Of a stretch of DNA of 35,264 nucleotides, positions 1-9,021 are shown in pieces. A model generated the notes under the pieces. That model saw nothing but the letters and a program-made list of their open reading frames with translations. It was not told the origin of the DNA and searched no databases. The position numbers were made by a program, and so were the translations under genes. The number at the start of each line of letters is the position of its first letter. The first letter of the stretch is position 1. This DNA comes from Verrucomicrobiota bacterium (lineage in GTDB: Bacteria; Verrucomicrobiota; Verrucomicrobiia; Opitutales; Opitutaceae): positions 1-35,264 of the forward strand of contig JAQGON010000073.1 in NCBI GenBank assembly GCA_028293565.1. The letters are read 5' to 3'.

Positions 1-41
1 GGCCGGGCGGCGTTGAACCGATCACCGATCGCCGGACGATC

Positions 42-113
42 CTAGGACGCCAGCACTTCCGCGTGGAATTCCTGCCAGCTGTCGAAGTCGTTCAGGCGCA
101 CCCAGAACTTTTT
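42..113 (-). pseudogene. Probable 3' end of a broken or interrupted gene
   Basis: On the minus strand, 23 codons ending in TAG (44-42) read as a plausible protein tail containing the segments WVRLNDFDSWQEF and HAEVLAS. About 20 of the 23 codons end in G or C, as in the real genes nearby. Immediately upstream (from 114) the sequence turns into the arm of a palindromic repeat, so the reading frame has no recognisable gene body or start. This looks like the C-terminus of a protein gene cut by, or fused to, the repeat. The parent family is not recognised. A chance open stretch is possible because it is short. Confidence 0.3.
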
Positions 114-314
114 TTCACCGCAAAGAGCGCGAGGAACGCGAAGTTCGATCCATGGGGATAGGGCACATAACCGGTTTGGCCTTGATGCTCTTGGTGACCT
201 TCGTGGTGAAAATCATCCGGGCGCTTTTTGTTTTACCACGAAGGATACGAAGCACACGAAGGTCACCCTATCCGATGAATCGGCCTTCGCGGTCCTCGCG
301 CCCTTTGCGGTGAA
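114..314. repeat. Nested inverted-repeat intergenic element
   Basis: The outer arms at 114-143 and 285-314 are 30 nt inverted repeats with 2 mismatches (core CACCGCAAAG). A second perfect 13-bp inverted pair lies inside at 193-205 and 255-267 (GGTGACCTTCGTG and its complement). Next to the inner pair, GTGGTGAAAA (203-212) faces TTTTACCAC (231-239), complementary apart from one missing base. The region has no coding character. The repeat resembles the dispersed 'CACCGCAAAG / CACGAAGG' palindromic sequences I associate with Verrucomicrobiota intergenic regions (from memory, not searched). It sits just past the 3' end of the glyoxalase gene and could form a long hairpin in the transcript. Together with the remnant at 42-113 it accounts for the gene-free first 330 bases. 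Confidence 0.75.
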
Positions 315-330
315 AATAAAAACAGAGGGG

Positions 331-711
331 TTACTTTCCCCGCTGGATGAGCTCCACCTCGTAGCCTTCCGGCGCGTCGATGAAAGCGATCACCGATCCG
401 CTGCCGGTGACGGTCGGACCGTCGCTGAGCTTGTACCCTTTCTTTTCCAGCGCGCTGGCGAATGCCTTCAGGTCCTCGACCTCGAAGGCCAGATGCATGA
501 GGTCGGGCTGGACCTGCACGCTCGGGCTGCCGGGCAGCTGGCACAGTTCAATTTCCTCCTCGCTGTTCGGCGTCTGGAGGAAGGCGAGCTGCGCGCCGCG
601 GGGCGAAACATGCTGCCGCGCCAGCTTCAGCCCGAGCGCGTCCTGGTAAAACTTGATCGTGCGTGCCAGATCGTTCACGCGCATGCGCGTGTGCAGGAGT
701 TTTTTGACCAT
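331..711 (-). CDS. Glyoxalase/VOC superfamily protein, lactoylglutathione lyase-like
   Basis: A 126-residue protein of the vicinal oxygen chelate fold, about the size of bacterial glyoxalase I (about 130-135 residues). The two beta-alpha-beta-beta-beta halves are visible: residues 4-60 start with LLHTRMRVNDL, and residues 70-125 start with LMHLAFEVEDL and end with GYEVELIQ. The candidate metal ligands are the first-strand His, a Glu in the EEEIEL segment, the His of LMHLAFEV and the Glu of YEVEL. This is the usual H-E-H-E set of glyoxalase I, which converts the methylglyoxal-glutathione hemithioacetal to S-lactoylglutathione. It lies 74 bp downstream of the phosphofructokinase gene on the same strand, so methylglyoxal detoxification linked to glycolysis is plausible. 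Another VOC-family isomerase or dioxygenase cannot be excluded. Confidence 0.85.
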   Translation of the reverse strand: MVKKLLHTRMRVNDLARTIKFYQDALGLKLARQHVSPRGAQLAFLQTPNSEEEIELCQLPGSPSVQVQPDLMHLAFEVEDLKAFASALEKKGYKLSDGPTVTGSGSVIAFIDAPEGYEVELIQRGK

Positions 712-785
712 GCCACCATCCTGTCCGTTCGCGCCGCCGCCGCAAGGCGCCGCAGCGAATCAAATCCAGGCCGGCCGGGCGCAGG

Positions 786-1994
786 TCATACCCCCGTCTT
801 CTGGCCGATCTGCGCCAGCAGCTTCACGAACCACGGCGTCTGCACGTCGAAATGTTTTCCTCCCTTGATCCGCGGAAACTCGATCGCGCGCAGCACGTCG
901 CCGCGCTCCTCGTCCTCGCCGACCACGCCGCTCTCGCGGCGCAGCGCGCACTCCACGGCGTGACGCACGCACCGGTCGATCAGGCCGAGGTCGGCGCTGT
1001 TGGCCGCGGCCGCCCGCGCGTAATAGCCGCTCTTCTGGACGAGCACCTTGTCGGCGCCGACGAGCTTGGAGAAACGCTCGCCGAACCACTGGCCCGGATT
1101 GATCAGGTCGATCTTCACATGGCCGAACGGATCGCGGGGCGGCTCCTCGCCGCGCGCCACCATCTCCGCCACGATCTCGTCCACGCCCGCGCCCTCGCTG
1201 AGGAAAATGTTCGCGTTGCCCTCCTGGTCCATGACCGCCTTTAGCCGTTTCGCCTCGGTCGCGATGTCGAACGGCAGCTCCGGCAGATAAACGCCGTGCA
1301 CCGAAAGGCGCGCGCGGCTGATGCCGAGGCTCGGCACGTAGGGCTGCGATTCGAGCAGCTTCATGTACTCGTAGGTCGTCGCCGCCGCGAGCCAGCCGCA
1401 ATGGCGGCCCATGATCTCGTGGACGATCAGCACGCGGGAACTCGAGCTGTGCTCGGCCACGACCCGCTGGAAAAAGAGCGCGCCCTCGCGCGCCGCCGTC
1501 AGCGCGCCGAGACTCTGGCGAATGGGGATGATGTCGTTATCGATCGTCTTGGGCAGGCCGATGACCGTCAGCTCGTGGCCGGTCTTCGCCAGATAGGCGG
1601 CGAGCTCGGCAGCCGTGGTGTTCGTGTCGTCGCCGCCGATGGTGTGGAGCACGTCGACGCCGTCGCGCCGCAGCTGCTCGGCGGCGACCTCGAGTGGATT
1701 TTCGCCCTCCTTGACCAGCTTGCGCTTCACGCAGTCCTTGACGTTCGTGAGCTTGACGCGGCTGTTGCCGATCGGGCTGCCGCCGTAGTGGCGGAGGACG
1801 CGCGCCGAGTCGCGCAGGTCGTCGGCGACCGGAATCCGGTCGCCCAGCAGCAGCCCCTTGTACCCGTTGCGGTAGCAGATCAGCTCGATTTCCGGCGCGA
1901 CGGCGGTGTAGCGCTCGATCAGTCCGCCGGTCGCGGCGCTGAGGCAGGGCGCGAGCCCGCCCGCGGTGAGGATGGCAACTTTGCGGGGAGGCAT
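786..1994 (-). CDS. pfp: Pyrophosphate-dependent 6-phosphofructokinase
   Basis: A cytoplasmic glycolytic enzyme of 402 residues that phosphorylates fructose 6-phosphate. The family signatures are clear: the N-terminal GG(L)APCLSA loop, GGDDTN at 120-125, LPKTIDND at 147-154 and IMGRHCGW near 194-201. Asp123 of GGDD and Lys149 of PKTIDND replace the Gly residues of ATP-dependent enzymes (GGDGS, PGTIDND). In established knowledge this pair marks use of PPi rather than ATP. The chosen ATG (1994) has a GGGAAG site 5 nt upstream and starts directly at the conserved MPPRKVAILTAGG. An in-frame ATG nine codons earlier (2021) would add an unrelated peptide. It is divergent from the signalling run at 2308 and probably co-transcribed with the glyoxalase-like gene. 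Confidence 0.93.
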   Translation of the reverse strand: MPPRKVAILTAGGLAPCLSAATGGLIERYTAVAPEIELICYRNGYKGLLLGDRIPVADDLRDSARVLRHYGGSPIGNSRVKLTNVKDCVKRKLVKEGENPLEVAAEQLRRDGVDVLHTIGGDDTNTTAAELAAYLAKTGHELTVIGLPKTIDNDIIPIRQSLGALTAAREGALFFQRVVAEHSSSSRVLIVHEIMGRHCGWLAAATTYEYMKLLESQPYVPSLGISRARLSVHGVYLPELPFDIATEAKRLKAVMDQEGNANIFLSEGAGVDEIVAEMVARGEEPPRDPFGHVKIDLINPGQWFGERFSKLVGADKVLVQKSGYYARAAAANSADLGLIDRCVRHAVECALRRESGVVGEDEERGDVLRAIEFPRIKGGKHFDVQTPWFVKLLAQIGQKTGV

Positions 1995-2307
1995 GGGCAC
2001 TTCCCAAGAAGCACGTCCCATGCTCAGCGTCCAGCCTCGGCGTCGGTTTTGGACCCGCCGGGAAGAGAATTAGGGACCGACCCTGAACACCTGAACATTC
2101 CCTGCGCGAGTTCACCGAGATCGAATTTCCGAACGGCGATCCGGATTTCCCGGTCATCGCCACGGCCGCGGCCGGAATCCCGGTCGTTTCGTCGCGCGCC
2201 ACTGACACGGCTGATAGTGCCTTTACTTTTCTCGGCGAGGCATAAAAAGGTTCCGCCCGATAGGTGGGCGCCTTGTGCAAGCGGTGAGGGGAAAGAGAAA
2301 AAATCCC
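1995..2307. other. Divergent intergenic region between pfp and the signalling run
   Basis: 313 bases separate two divergently transcribed genes, so promoters in both directions are expected here. No convincing sigma-70 pair could be picked: CTGACA at 2202-2207 lacks a good -10 partner at 16-18 bp. A coding-like stretch without a start codon (2087-2245, listed separately) occupies the middle. The sequence before the first regulator, GAGGGGAAAGAG at 2286-2297, is purine-rich and probably serves as its ribosome-binding region. Confidence 0.45.
2087..2245 (+). pseudogene. Coding-like fragment without a start codon
   Basis: Between an in-frame TGA (2084-2086) and TAA (2243-2245) lies an open frame of 52 codons with no ATG, GTG or TTG start. 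Its translation looks like real protein (segments EFTEIEFPNGDPDFPVIA and GIPVVSSRATDTADSAF), and its third codon positions are strongly G/C biased, like the genuine genes. The most likely explanation is the 3' remnant of a decayed gene. A functional peptide started from CTG (2102) is much less likely. I do not recognise the family. Confidence 0.3.
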
Positions 2308-2733
2308 ATGCCTCGCATCCTGATTATCGACGACGAAGCCCCGGTGCGCGAAATTTGCGCCTCGATTCTCACGCTGGCCGGGCATCAGGTCACCACCGCT
2401 GCGGACGGATTTGAAGGAACGAATCAGGTCCGCCGCGAAGCGCCGGACCTGATCCTTCTCGATCTTTCGATGCCCTATGGCGGGCTCCCGACGCTTCGGG
2501 TGGTGCGGGGCCAGTGCCCGGACGTGCCCATCATCGCGATGTCCGGCTCCCGTTCGGCGCAACTTGAGCTGGCCGCCGGCCTGGGCGCGCAACGCATCTT
2601 GGCAAAGCCGTTCGCCCCGGAAGCGCTCGTGCGGGCGATCGCCGACCTCCTGCGGGAAACCGAGAAAAAATCTCCCGGAGCCGACCCCCGCCCCGAAATC
2701 CCCCGGCCGCCGTTCGCCTCGATCGCGGAGTAA
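2308..2733 (+). CDS. Single-domain response regulator (REC only)
   Basis: A 141-residue protein consisting of one receiver domain (residues 2-122) and a short Pro-rich tail (GADPRPEIPRPP). The acidic pocket IIDDE (6-10), the phospho-acceptor Asp52 in LILLDLSMP, a Ser/Thr switch in AMSGS and the invariant Lys of LAKPF are all present. There is no DNA-binding or enzymatic output domain, so it must signal through a partner or phosphorelay. ATG 2308 is preceded by purine-rich GAGGGGAAAGAG; an upstream GTG in frame (2275) would add a basic peptide absent from REC families. It is the first gene of a co-directional signalling run and ends 4 bp before the next kinase. Confidence 0.9.
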   Translation: MPRILIIDDEAPVREICASILTLAGHQVTTAADGFEGTNQVRREAPDLILLDLSMPYGGLPTLRVVRGQCPDVPIIAMSGSRSAQLELAAGLGAQRILAKPFAPEALVRAIADLLRETEKKSPGADPRPEIPRPPFASIAE

Positions 2734-2737
2734 CGCC

Positions 2738-4717
2738 ATGCCGAACCTACCTCCATGGGGTCTGGGAGCAGCCGCACCGGTGCAATCCCAGGCCGACCTC
2801 CGGCGCGGGCTGCGCATCCTGCACCTCGAGGATGCGACGGCGGATCGCGAACTCGTGTGCGCGGTTCTGGCGGATGCCGGTTTCGCGTGCCAATTCAGCT
2901 ATGCGATAAACCAGCGGGAATTCGCGGCGGCGCTCGAGAGCGGTCCCTTCGATCTGATCCTTTCGGATTTCACGCTGCCGGGATACGATGGCGCCGCCGC
3001 CCTCGCGTTCGCCCGCTCCCGCGTTCCCGAGGTTCCCTACATCATCGTTTCCGGAACCATCGGGATCGACCGGGCCGTCGACTGCCTGAAACAGGGAGCC
3101 AGCGACTATGTCCTGAAGGACGGACTGGGCCGGCTGATCCCGGCGGTTTCCCGCGCGCTGGCCGAGGTGGCGGAACGCACCCAACGCCAAGCCGCCGAGA
3201 AACGTTTCCGCGAAATGGCGGAAAATATCCGCGACGTATTCTGGACCGCAACGCCTGACGGGCGGAGCCTGACCTATGTCAGCCCTGCGTTCGAGCAGGT
3301 CTTTGGCCATCCCATCGCCGAGCTCGTGGCGCAGCCTGCGCTCTGGCTTGAAAACGTGGTCGAGGAGGACCGGCCCCGCGTGGAAGCGGCACTGGGCCAG
3401 TTGAAAGAGGGCAACGCTTCGCGCGCGGAATACCGGATCGTCCGGTCCGACGGGACCACCCGGTGGATCGAGGGTCGCGGCTATCCTTTGCGGGATTACG
3501 ACCAGAAAGTCACGCATACGGTCGGGATCGCCACCGACATCACCGACCGGAAGCAGCTGGAGAGCCAGCTGCTCCAGGCGCAAAAAATGGAGGCCATCGG
3601 GCAGCTCGCCGGCGGCGTCGCGCACGACTTCAACAATATCCTGACGGTCATCATCGGGAACGCGGGACTCATGCTCAATGCCGGGAACCTGTCGCCCGAC
3701 CAGGAAAAGTTCCTGAAGCAGATTTACACCGCCGGCGAACGCGCCGCCAGCCTCACCCGCCAGCTCCTGATGTTCAGCCGCAAGCAGGCCGTCAACCGTT
3801 GCACGCTCGACGTGAACAAGGTCATCGAGGAAGTGGCCCAAATGCTGGGTCGCCTGATCGGGGAAAACATCCGGCTCGAGCTCATCCTCCCGACGGGGGT
3901 TCCGCCGGTCGTCGCGGACGCCGCCATGATGGAGCAGATCCTGATGAACCTGGCGGTGAACGCCCGGGACGCGATGCCGAAAGGCGGGCTCCTCTCCATC
4001 GCGACGAAGCGGGTCGCCCTGGATGACATCGCGAGCTATGAGCATCCCGCCCGCCGACCGGGCGACTTTGTCAGTATCAAGGTCCGCGATACGGGGGCCG
4101 GAATTCCGGCGGACGTCCTGCCGCGGATGTTCGAGCCCTTCTTTACGACCAAGGCGCCCGGAGACGGCACCGGGCTGGGTCTGGCGACGGTCTTCGGCAT
4201 CGTCCAGCTCCACGAAGGCTGGATCGAGGTGGAAAGTCCGCCGGGACAGGGAGCCTCCTTTGAAATCTTTCTGCCGGCCGTGATGGATCCCCTGGTCGTC
4301 CCGGTCAACAGCGCGAGCCCCTTCGTCCTGCGCGGCGGCAAGGAGACGGTCCTCCTCGTGGAAGACGAGCGGCCGGTGCGGGAGTTCGCCGTCGCGGTCC
4401 TGGAGCACTTCGGCTACCGCGTCCTCCAGGCCGCCTCGGGAGTGCAGGCCCTCGAGGTCTGGAAGTGGCACGCGGCCAAGATCAGCCTTCTCCTCACCGA
4501 TCTGGTCATGCCCGACGGCATGACGGGAGTGGAACTTGCCCAGCGGCTGCATGGCGAGAAGCCCGCGCTGAGGGTCGTGTTCACCAGCGGCTACTCGAGC
4601 GAGATGGCCTCCCGGGTCTTCGCCCTCCAGCACGAGATTCCCTTCCTCCAGAAACCGTACGTCCCCGAAACGCTCTCCCGCGCCGTCCGCGACGCATTGG
4701 ATAAATCCACCCCCTGA
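2738..4717 (+). CDS. Hybrid sensor histidine kinase: REC-PAS-HisKA-HATPase-REC
   Basis: A soluble 659-residue kinase with no membrane segment. An N-terminal receiver (25-145, Asp77 in LILSDFTLPG) is followed by a PAS domain (about 155-275, ending in the usual TDITDRKQLE). The HisKA helix has His296 in GGVAHDFNNILT. The HATPase domain (about 390-515) has the N box MNLAVNARDAMPKGG, G1 box DTGAGIP and G2 box DGTGLGLATVFG. A C-terminal receiver (536-655) has Asp588 in LLLTDLVMPDG and Lys639. It probably receives signals through the PAS domain or by phosphorylation of the first REC and relays them to Asp588 and then to REC-only partners. No HPt domain is present. The start follows the upstream regulator by 4 bp; longer in-frame extensions overlap that gene and are discarded. 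Confidence 0.9.
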   Translation: MPNLPPWGLGAAAPVQSQADLRRGLRILHLEDATADRELVCAVLADAGFACQFSYAINQREFAAALESGPFDLILSDFTLPGYDGAAALAFARSRVPEVPYIIVSGTIGIDRAVDCLKQGASDYVLKDGLGRLIPAVSRALAEVAERTQRQAAEKRFREMAENIRDVFWTATPDGRSLTYVSPAFEQVFGHPIAELVAQPALWLENVVEEDRPRVEAALGQLKEGNASRAEYRIVRSDGTTRWIEGRGYPLRDYDQKVTHTVGIATDITDRKQLESQLLQAQKMEAIGQLAGGVAHDFNNILTVIIGNAGLMLNAGNLSPDQEKFLKQIYTAGERAASLTRQLLMFSRKQAVNRCTLDVNKVIEEVAQMLGRLIGENIRLELILPTGVPPVVADAAMMEQILMNLAVNARDAMPKGGLLSIATKRVALDDIASYEHPARRPGDFVSIKVRDTGAGIPADVLPRMFEPFFTTKAPGDGTGLGLATVFGIVQLHEGWIEVESPPGQGASFEIFLPAVMDPLVVPVNSASPFVLRGGKETVLLVEDERPVREFAVAVLEHFGYRVLQAASGVQALEVWKWHAAKISLLLTDLVMPDGMTGVELAQRLHGEKPALRVVFTSGYSSEMASRVFALQHEIPFLQKPYVPETLSRAVRDALDKSTP

Positions 4718-4776
4718 GGATCTCGCCACCGCGTCCGTGAGACCGGATTCACGACCGCCAACCACTCCCCCGCCCC

Positions 4777-6804
4777 ATGAACTTTCTTCGCGATCTTCCC
4801 ATCAAGCGGAAGCTGACCGCGATCACCCTCCTGACCAGCGGGATTTCGCTCGCGCTCGCGTGCACGGCCTTCGTCACCTACGAACTGCTGATCTTTCGCC
4901 GGGACATGGTCCGCGACCTCGCGACCACGGCGGAGATGGTCGGTTTCAGCAACGCGCCGGCGCTGGCATTCGACGACACGAAGTCAGCGACGCAAACGCT
5001 GACGGGCCTGGCCGCGCAGCCTCACATTATCGCCGCGCGGATCTACACGCCCGATGGCAAGGCCTTCGCGAGCTATCGGCGTCCAGCCGACACGCGCTCC
5101 CACTGGCCCGCGCCGGAACCCAACAGCGAGTTTTTCGGCTACGACGGCTTGGCGCTGTTTCGGTCGATCCAGAGCGGCGGCGAAAAAATCGGCACGATCT
5201 ACCTGCTGTCGGATCTGGACGAATTGGATTTGCGGTGGCGCCTCTATGCCATGATCGCCGTGGGCGTCCTCCTGGTCGGCATCCTCGTCGCGTGGCTCCT
5301 CGCGTCCAGGCTCCAGCAGGTGATCTCGCAACCTGTCTCGGAGCTGGCGGCGATCGCCGGGCGCGTGGCGGGCGGAAAGGATTATTCCGCGCGCGCCGTA
5401 AAGCAGAGCAACGACGAGTTCGGGCAATTGATCGAGGGCTTCAACCATATGCTGGACCGGGTCCAGGCGAGGGACGCCGAGCTCCAGGCCGCCCACGACC
5501 AACTGGAAAAACGGGTCGCGGAACGCACCGCCTCCCTCCGCCAATCCCAGGAGGAAATCGCGCAGAAGGAAGCCCAGCTGCGCTTCATCATCGAGGCGGT
5601 CCCCTTCAGCGTGACCTGGATCTACTATCGCGAGGACCGGATCGAGCGCCTGGTCAACCAGGCTTTTTTCCGGATCACCTCCCTCGATCCCAAAAAAACG
5701 CCGGACGTCGAGGATGTGCGACGCATTTCCTATCCCGAAGACCTCAAGCGCCAGGACGAATTCCGGGACCAGCTCGTCCGGGGCGAAACCGACGAGTTCA
5801 GCATGGAGAAACGTTACCTGCACGCGAGCGGCGAGGTGATCTGGGTTGTCCTCACGATCAAGGTCTTTCGCGGGGAGCAGGGAAAGATCCTCCAGGAGGT
5901 TTCCACCCTCGTGGACATCACCGAGCGCAAGCGCGCGGAACTCGAGCTCGAGCAGCTGCACAAGCGCCTGCTGGAAACCTCGCGCCAAGCCGGCATGGCG
6001 GAAGTCGCGACCGGCGTCCTGCACAACGTCGGCAACGTGCTCAATAGCGTGAATGTTTCCGCCACGCTCGTGTCCGATCACGTCCGCCGCTCCAAGATTT
6101 CCAATCTCGGCAAACTTTGCGCGATGCTGTCCGAACACGGCAACGACCTGGGAACCTATCTCACCGCCGATCCCAAGGGGAAACTCATCCCCTCCTATCT
6201 GTCGACCCTGACGGAAAATCTCTCGACCGAACAGAAGTCGATCGTCGTCGAGCTGGAAAACCTCCGGAAGAACATCGAGCACATCAAGGACATCGTCGCG
6301 ATGCAGCAAAACTACGCGAAGACGTCGGGCGTCGTCGAAACCGTTTCGGTGCCGGATCTCGTGGAGGACGCCATCCGGATGAATGCCGGCTCGCTCGCCC
6401 GCCACGACGTCGAAATCAGCCGCGATTACCAGGCCCGTCCGGTCATCACCCTCGAGAAAAACAAGGTGCTGCAGATCATCGTCAACCTCGTGCGCAACGC
6501 CAAGTACGCCTGCGACGAATCCGGCCGGAGCGACAAGCTGCTGACCACCCGGATCACCGCCACCGACCACAGCGTCAGCATCACGATTATCGACAACGGC
6601 GTCGGGATCCCGCGGGAGAACCTGACGCGGATATTTGCCCACGGTTTCACCACCCGCAAGGACGGGCACGGCTTCGGGCTGCACACCGGCGCCCTGGCCG
6701 CCAAGGAGCTCGGCGGCTCGCTGACCGCCGAGAGCAACGGGCCCGGGTTGGGCGCCACATTTATTCTCACGCTGCCCTTCAAACCCAATCTCCCCCCGTC
6801 ATGA
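4777..6804 (+). CDS. Membrane sensor histidine kinase: CHASE8-like/HAMP/PAS/HATPase
   Basis: A 675-residue integral inner-membrane kinase. Transmembrane helix 1 (about 13-37) and helix 2 (about 155-176) bracket a periplasmic domain of about 115 residues, whose [11 protein letters not shown] and [12 protein letters not shown] segments resemble CHASE8-type sensors. HAMP (about 177-230), a coiled coil (230-262) and a PAS domain (about 266-385, ending in [11 protein letters not shown]) follow. The histidine helix is of the divergent type with [13 protein letters not shown] (His416). The HATPase domain (about 535-670) carries [18 protein letters not shown] and GHGFGLH. From memory, this HNVGN kinase type is often encoded beside a REC-HisKA hybrid like the next gene, with which it overlaps by ATGA (6801-6804). 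Translational coupling of a two-protein sensor is therefore likely. Confidence 0.9.
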   Translation: MNFLRDLPIKRKLTAITLLTSGISLALACTAFVTYELLIFRRDMVRDLATTAEMVGFSNAPALAFDDTKSATQTLTGLAAQPHIIAARIYTPDGKAFASYRRPADTRSHWPAPEPNSEFFGYDGLALFRSIQSGGEKIGTIYLLSDLDELDLRWRLYAMIAVGVLLVGILVAWLLASRLQQVISQPVSELAAIAGRVAGGKDYSARAVKQSNDEFGQLIEGFNHMLDRVQARDAELQAAHDQLEKRVAERTASLRQSQEEIAQKEAQLRFIIEAVPFSVTWIYYREDRIERLVNQAFFRITSLDPKKTPDVEDVRRISYPEDLKRQDEFRDQLVRGETDEFSMEKRYLHASGEVIWVVLTIKVFRGEQGKILQEVSTLVDITERKRAELELEQLHKRLLETSRQAGMAEVATGVLHNVGNVLNSVNVSATLVSDHVRRSKISNLGKLCAMLSEHGNDLGTYLTADPKGKLIPSYLSTLTENLSTEQKSIVVELENLRKNIEHIKDIVAMQQNYAKTSGVVETVSVPDLVEDAIRMNAGSLARHDVEISRDYQARPVITLEKNKVLQIIVNLVRNAKYACDESGRSDKLLTTRITATDHSVSITIIDNGVGIPRENLTRIFAHGFTTRKDGHGFGLHTGALAAKELGGSLTAESNGPGLGATFILTLPFKPNLPPS

Positions 6805-8987
6805 GCCGCCCCCATCTCGACAAAAATCTCCGCATCCTCGTCATCGACGACAACCGGTCGATTCACGACGACTTTCAAAAAATCCTCGCGGGCGCCGCAC
6901 TGGACAATGCCGCCGAAAGCGTCGAAGCGACCCTCTTCGGCCAGGCGGCCGAGACCCGGCCGACCCATCAGTTCCAGGTCGAATCCGCCTATCAGGGAAA
7001 GGAAGGACTGGAGATGGTCCGGCAGGCGCTGAAGGACGGCCGGCCCTATGCGATGGCGTTCATGGACGTCCGCATGCCACCGGGCTGGGACGGCATCGAA
7101 ACGACCGCGCAGGTCTGGGCGATCGATCCCGACCTGCAGATCGTCATTTGCACGGCATATTCCGACTACTCGTGGGATTCCATGATCCAGAAGCTCGGGC
7201 AATCCGACAAACTGCTGATCTTGAAGAAGCCGTTTGATAACGTCGAAGCTCTCCAGCTTGCCACGGCGCTCAGCGAGAAATGGCACCTGGGGCAACAGGC
7301 CAAGTTCCAGATGGCGGACATGGAAGCCCTGGTGATGGAGCGCACCCGGGACCTGCGGGCCGCGATGGAAGCCGCCGAGGTCGCGAATCGGGCCAAAAGC
7401 GAATTCGTCGCGAACATGAGTCACGAAATCCGAACGCCGATGAATGGAATCATCGGCCTCACCGGCATCCTCATCGATTCGGATCTCACGCCCGAGCAAC
7501 TCGAATTCGCGGAGACGATCCGCAACAGCGCGGACACGCTGATGACGATCATCAACGACATCCTGGATTTTTCGAAGATCGAGGCCGGGAAACTCAGTTT
7601 CGAAAATCTGGACTTCGACCTCGTCGACACGGTCGAGAGCACCCTGGACATGCTGGCCGAACGAGCCCAGGCGAAGGGCATCGAACTGGTCATGGCCGTC
7701 CCGCCGGAGGTGCCCGAACTCATCCGGGGCGATCCCGGACGGTTGCGGCAGATTCTCACCAATCTGCTCGGGAACGCGGTCAAATTCACCGAGGGCGGAG
7801 AAGTCGTCGTTCGCGTCAGCAAACTGGACGAGGACGCCACGCATGTGGAGGTGCGTTTCGACGTGCACGACACCGGGGTCGGAATTTCCCCGGAGGCGCA
7901 GGCCCGCCTGTTTCAGGCGTTCACCCAGGCCGACGCCTCCACCACGCGCAAGTACGGAGGCACAGGGCTCGGCCTCGCGATCTCGAAGCGCCTGGTCGCC
8001 ATGATGGAGGGAAAAATCGGCGTGCAAAGCGAACCCGGCAAGGGATCGACTTTCTGGTTCACCGTGCGGTTCGAAAAACCCGCCCATGGCGCCAAGCCCG
8101 CTCTCCCCATCGACCACGATGGCTGGTCCAATCTGCGGGTCCTCGTCGTGGATGACAACGCCACGGCCCGGCAAGTCTTGCGGCACCAGATTTTTGCCTG
8201 GAAATTGCAGAAGGGAAGCGCGGCGAGCGGCCATGAAGCCCTGCAGGTCCTTCGCGAGGCCGCCGCCGAGGGGCGGCCATACGATTTGGCGCTCCTCGAC
8301 GTGCAAATGCCTGAAATGGACGGCCTCGCGCTCGCCCAAGCCATCAAGGCCGATCCGTCGATCGCCGCCACGCGCCTCATCGCACTGACTCCGAAGGGAA
8401 GAACGCTCGGCCCCGACGAGTTGAAGAGGGCAAAAATCGATGCCTCCTTGGCGAAGCCGGTCAAGTACGCGCGGCTGCTCGACGCCTTGGTCGCGGTCAT
8501 CGGCCGGACGGCGGCAGCGAGCATCACGGCCAAACCCGGGACGACCGCTCCGGTCCTTCCGTTGGCGCTCACCGTCAAGCTCCAGAAGACCCGCATCCTC
8601 CTGGCGGAGGACAATATCGTTAACCAAAAAGTCGCTTTGGTGATGCTGCAAAAACTGGGCGCGGTCGCGGACACCGCGGCCAACGGATTCGAGGTCCTCG
8701 AATCGCTCCAGCGTTTTTCCTATCCGCTGCTTTTCATCGACGGCCAGATGCCGGAAATGGACGGCTACGAGGCGACCCGCCTCATCCGGAAACAGGAGGA
8801 GGACACATCGGTCCCCTGTGCCTGGAAAAGTCCGGTCCATATCATCGCCCTCACCGCCAACGCCATGCAGGGAGACAGGGAACTGTGTCTCGCAGCGGGG
8901 ATGAACGACTACATCAGCAAGCCCGTCCGGATGCACGACCTGCAGGCCGCCCTCGAACGGTGGCACTCCTCCCAGTTGCTCGTGTAG
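6801..8987 (+). CDS. Hybrid histidine kinase: REC-HisKA-HATPase-REC-REC
   Basis: A soluble 728-residue hybrid kinase. The first receiver (about 10-150) has an insertion after helix 1 and Asp89 in [14 protein letters not shown] coiled linker leads to HisKA with His208 in [12 protein letters not shown]. The HATPase domain (about 310-425) has [20 protein letters not shown] and [11 protein letters not shown]. Two further receivers follow: 445-570 with Asp500 in [11 protein letters not shown], and 597-722 with Asp647 in [12 protein letters not shown]. No C-terminal HPt is present, although BarA/TorS-like kinases often carry one. The ATG overlaps the stop of the preceding kinase (ATGA), so the membrane kinase probably phosphorylates the N-terminal REC of this protein. 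Open-frame extensions upstream of 6801 run inside the preceding gene and are artefacts. Confidence 0.92.
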   Translation: MSRPHLDKNLRILVIDDNRSIHDDFQKILAGAALDNAAESVEATLFGQAAETRPTHQFQVESAYQGKEGLEMVRQALKDGRPYAMAFMDVRMPPGWDGIETTAQVWAIDPDLQIVICTAYSDYSWDSMIQKLGQSDKLLILKKPFDNVEALQLATALSEKWHLGQQAKFQMADMEALVMERTRDLRAAMEAAEVANRAKSEFVANMSHEIRTPMNGIIGLTGILIDSDLTPEQLEFAETIRNSADTLMTIINDILDFSKIEAGKLSFENLDFDLVDTVESTLDMLAERAQAKGIELVMAVPPEVPELIRGDPGRLRQILTNLLGNAVKFTEGGEVVVRVSKLDEDATHVEVRFDVHDTGVGISPEAQARLFQAFTQADASTTRKYGGTGLGLAISKRLVAMMEGKIGVQSEPGKGSTFWFTVRFEKPAHGAKPALPIDHDGWSNLRVLVVDDNATARQVLRHQIFAWKLQKGSAASGHEALQVLREAAAEGRPYDLALLDVQMPEMDGLALAQAIKADPSIAATRLIALTPKGRTLGPDELKRAKIDASLAKPVKYARLLDALVAVIGRTAAASITAKPGTTAPVLPLALTVKLQKTRILLAEDNIVNQKVALVMLQKLGAVADTAANGFEVLESLQRFSYPLLFIDGQMPEMDGYEATRLIRKQEEDTSVPCAWKSPVHIIALTANAMQGDRELCLAAGMNDYISKPVRMHDLQAALERWHSSQLLV

Positions 8988-9021
8988 CCGCGAGGCTTCG
9001 AGGAATGGAAAAGCAAATTTC

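Noticed and set aside
2202-2230. Sigma-70 promoter for the signalling run (CTGACA and TTTACT)
   Set aside because: The spacing between the two words is about 14 bp and no good -10 hexamer lies at 16-18 bp.
2477-2737. Long upstream extension of the REC-PAS hybrid kinase frame
   Set aside because: It overlaps the preceding response regulator in another frame, and its translation is low-complexity Arg/Pro-rich. The conserved protein starts at 2738.
2747-4765. Large minus-strand open frame of 672 codons opposite the hybrid kinase
   Set aside because: It is an antisense shadow of a GC-rich gene. Its translation has no family features, while the plus strand has complete kinase motifs.
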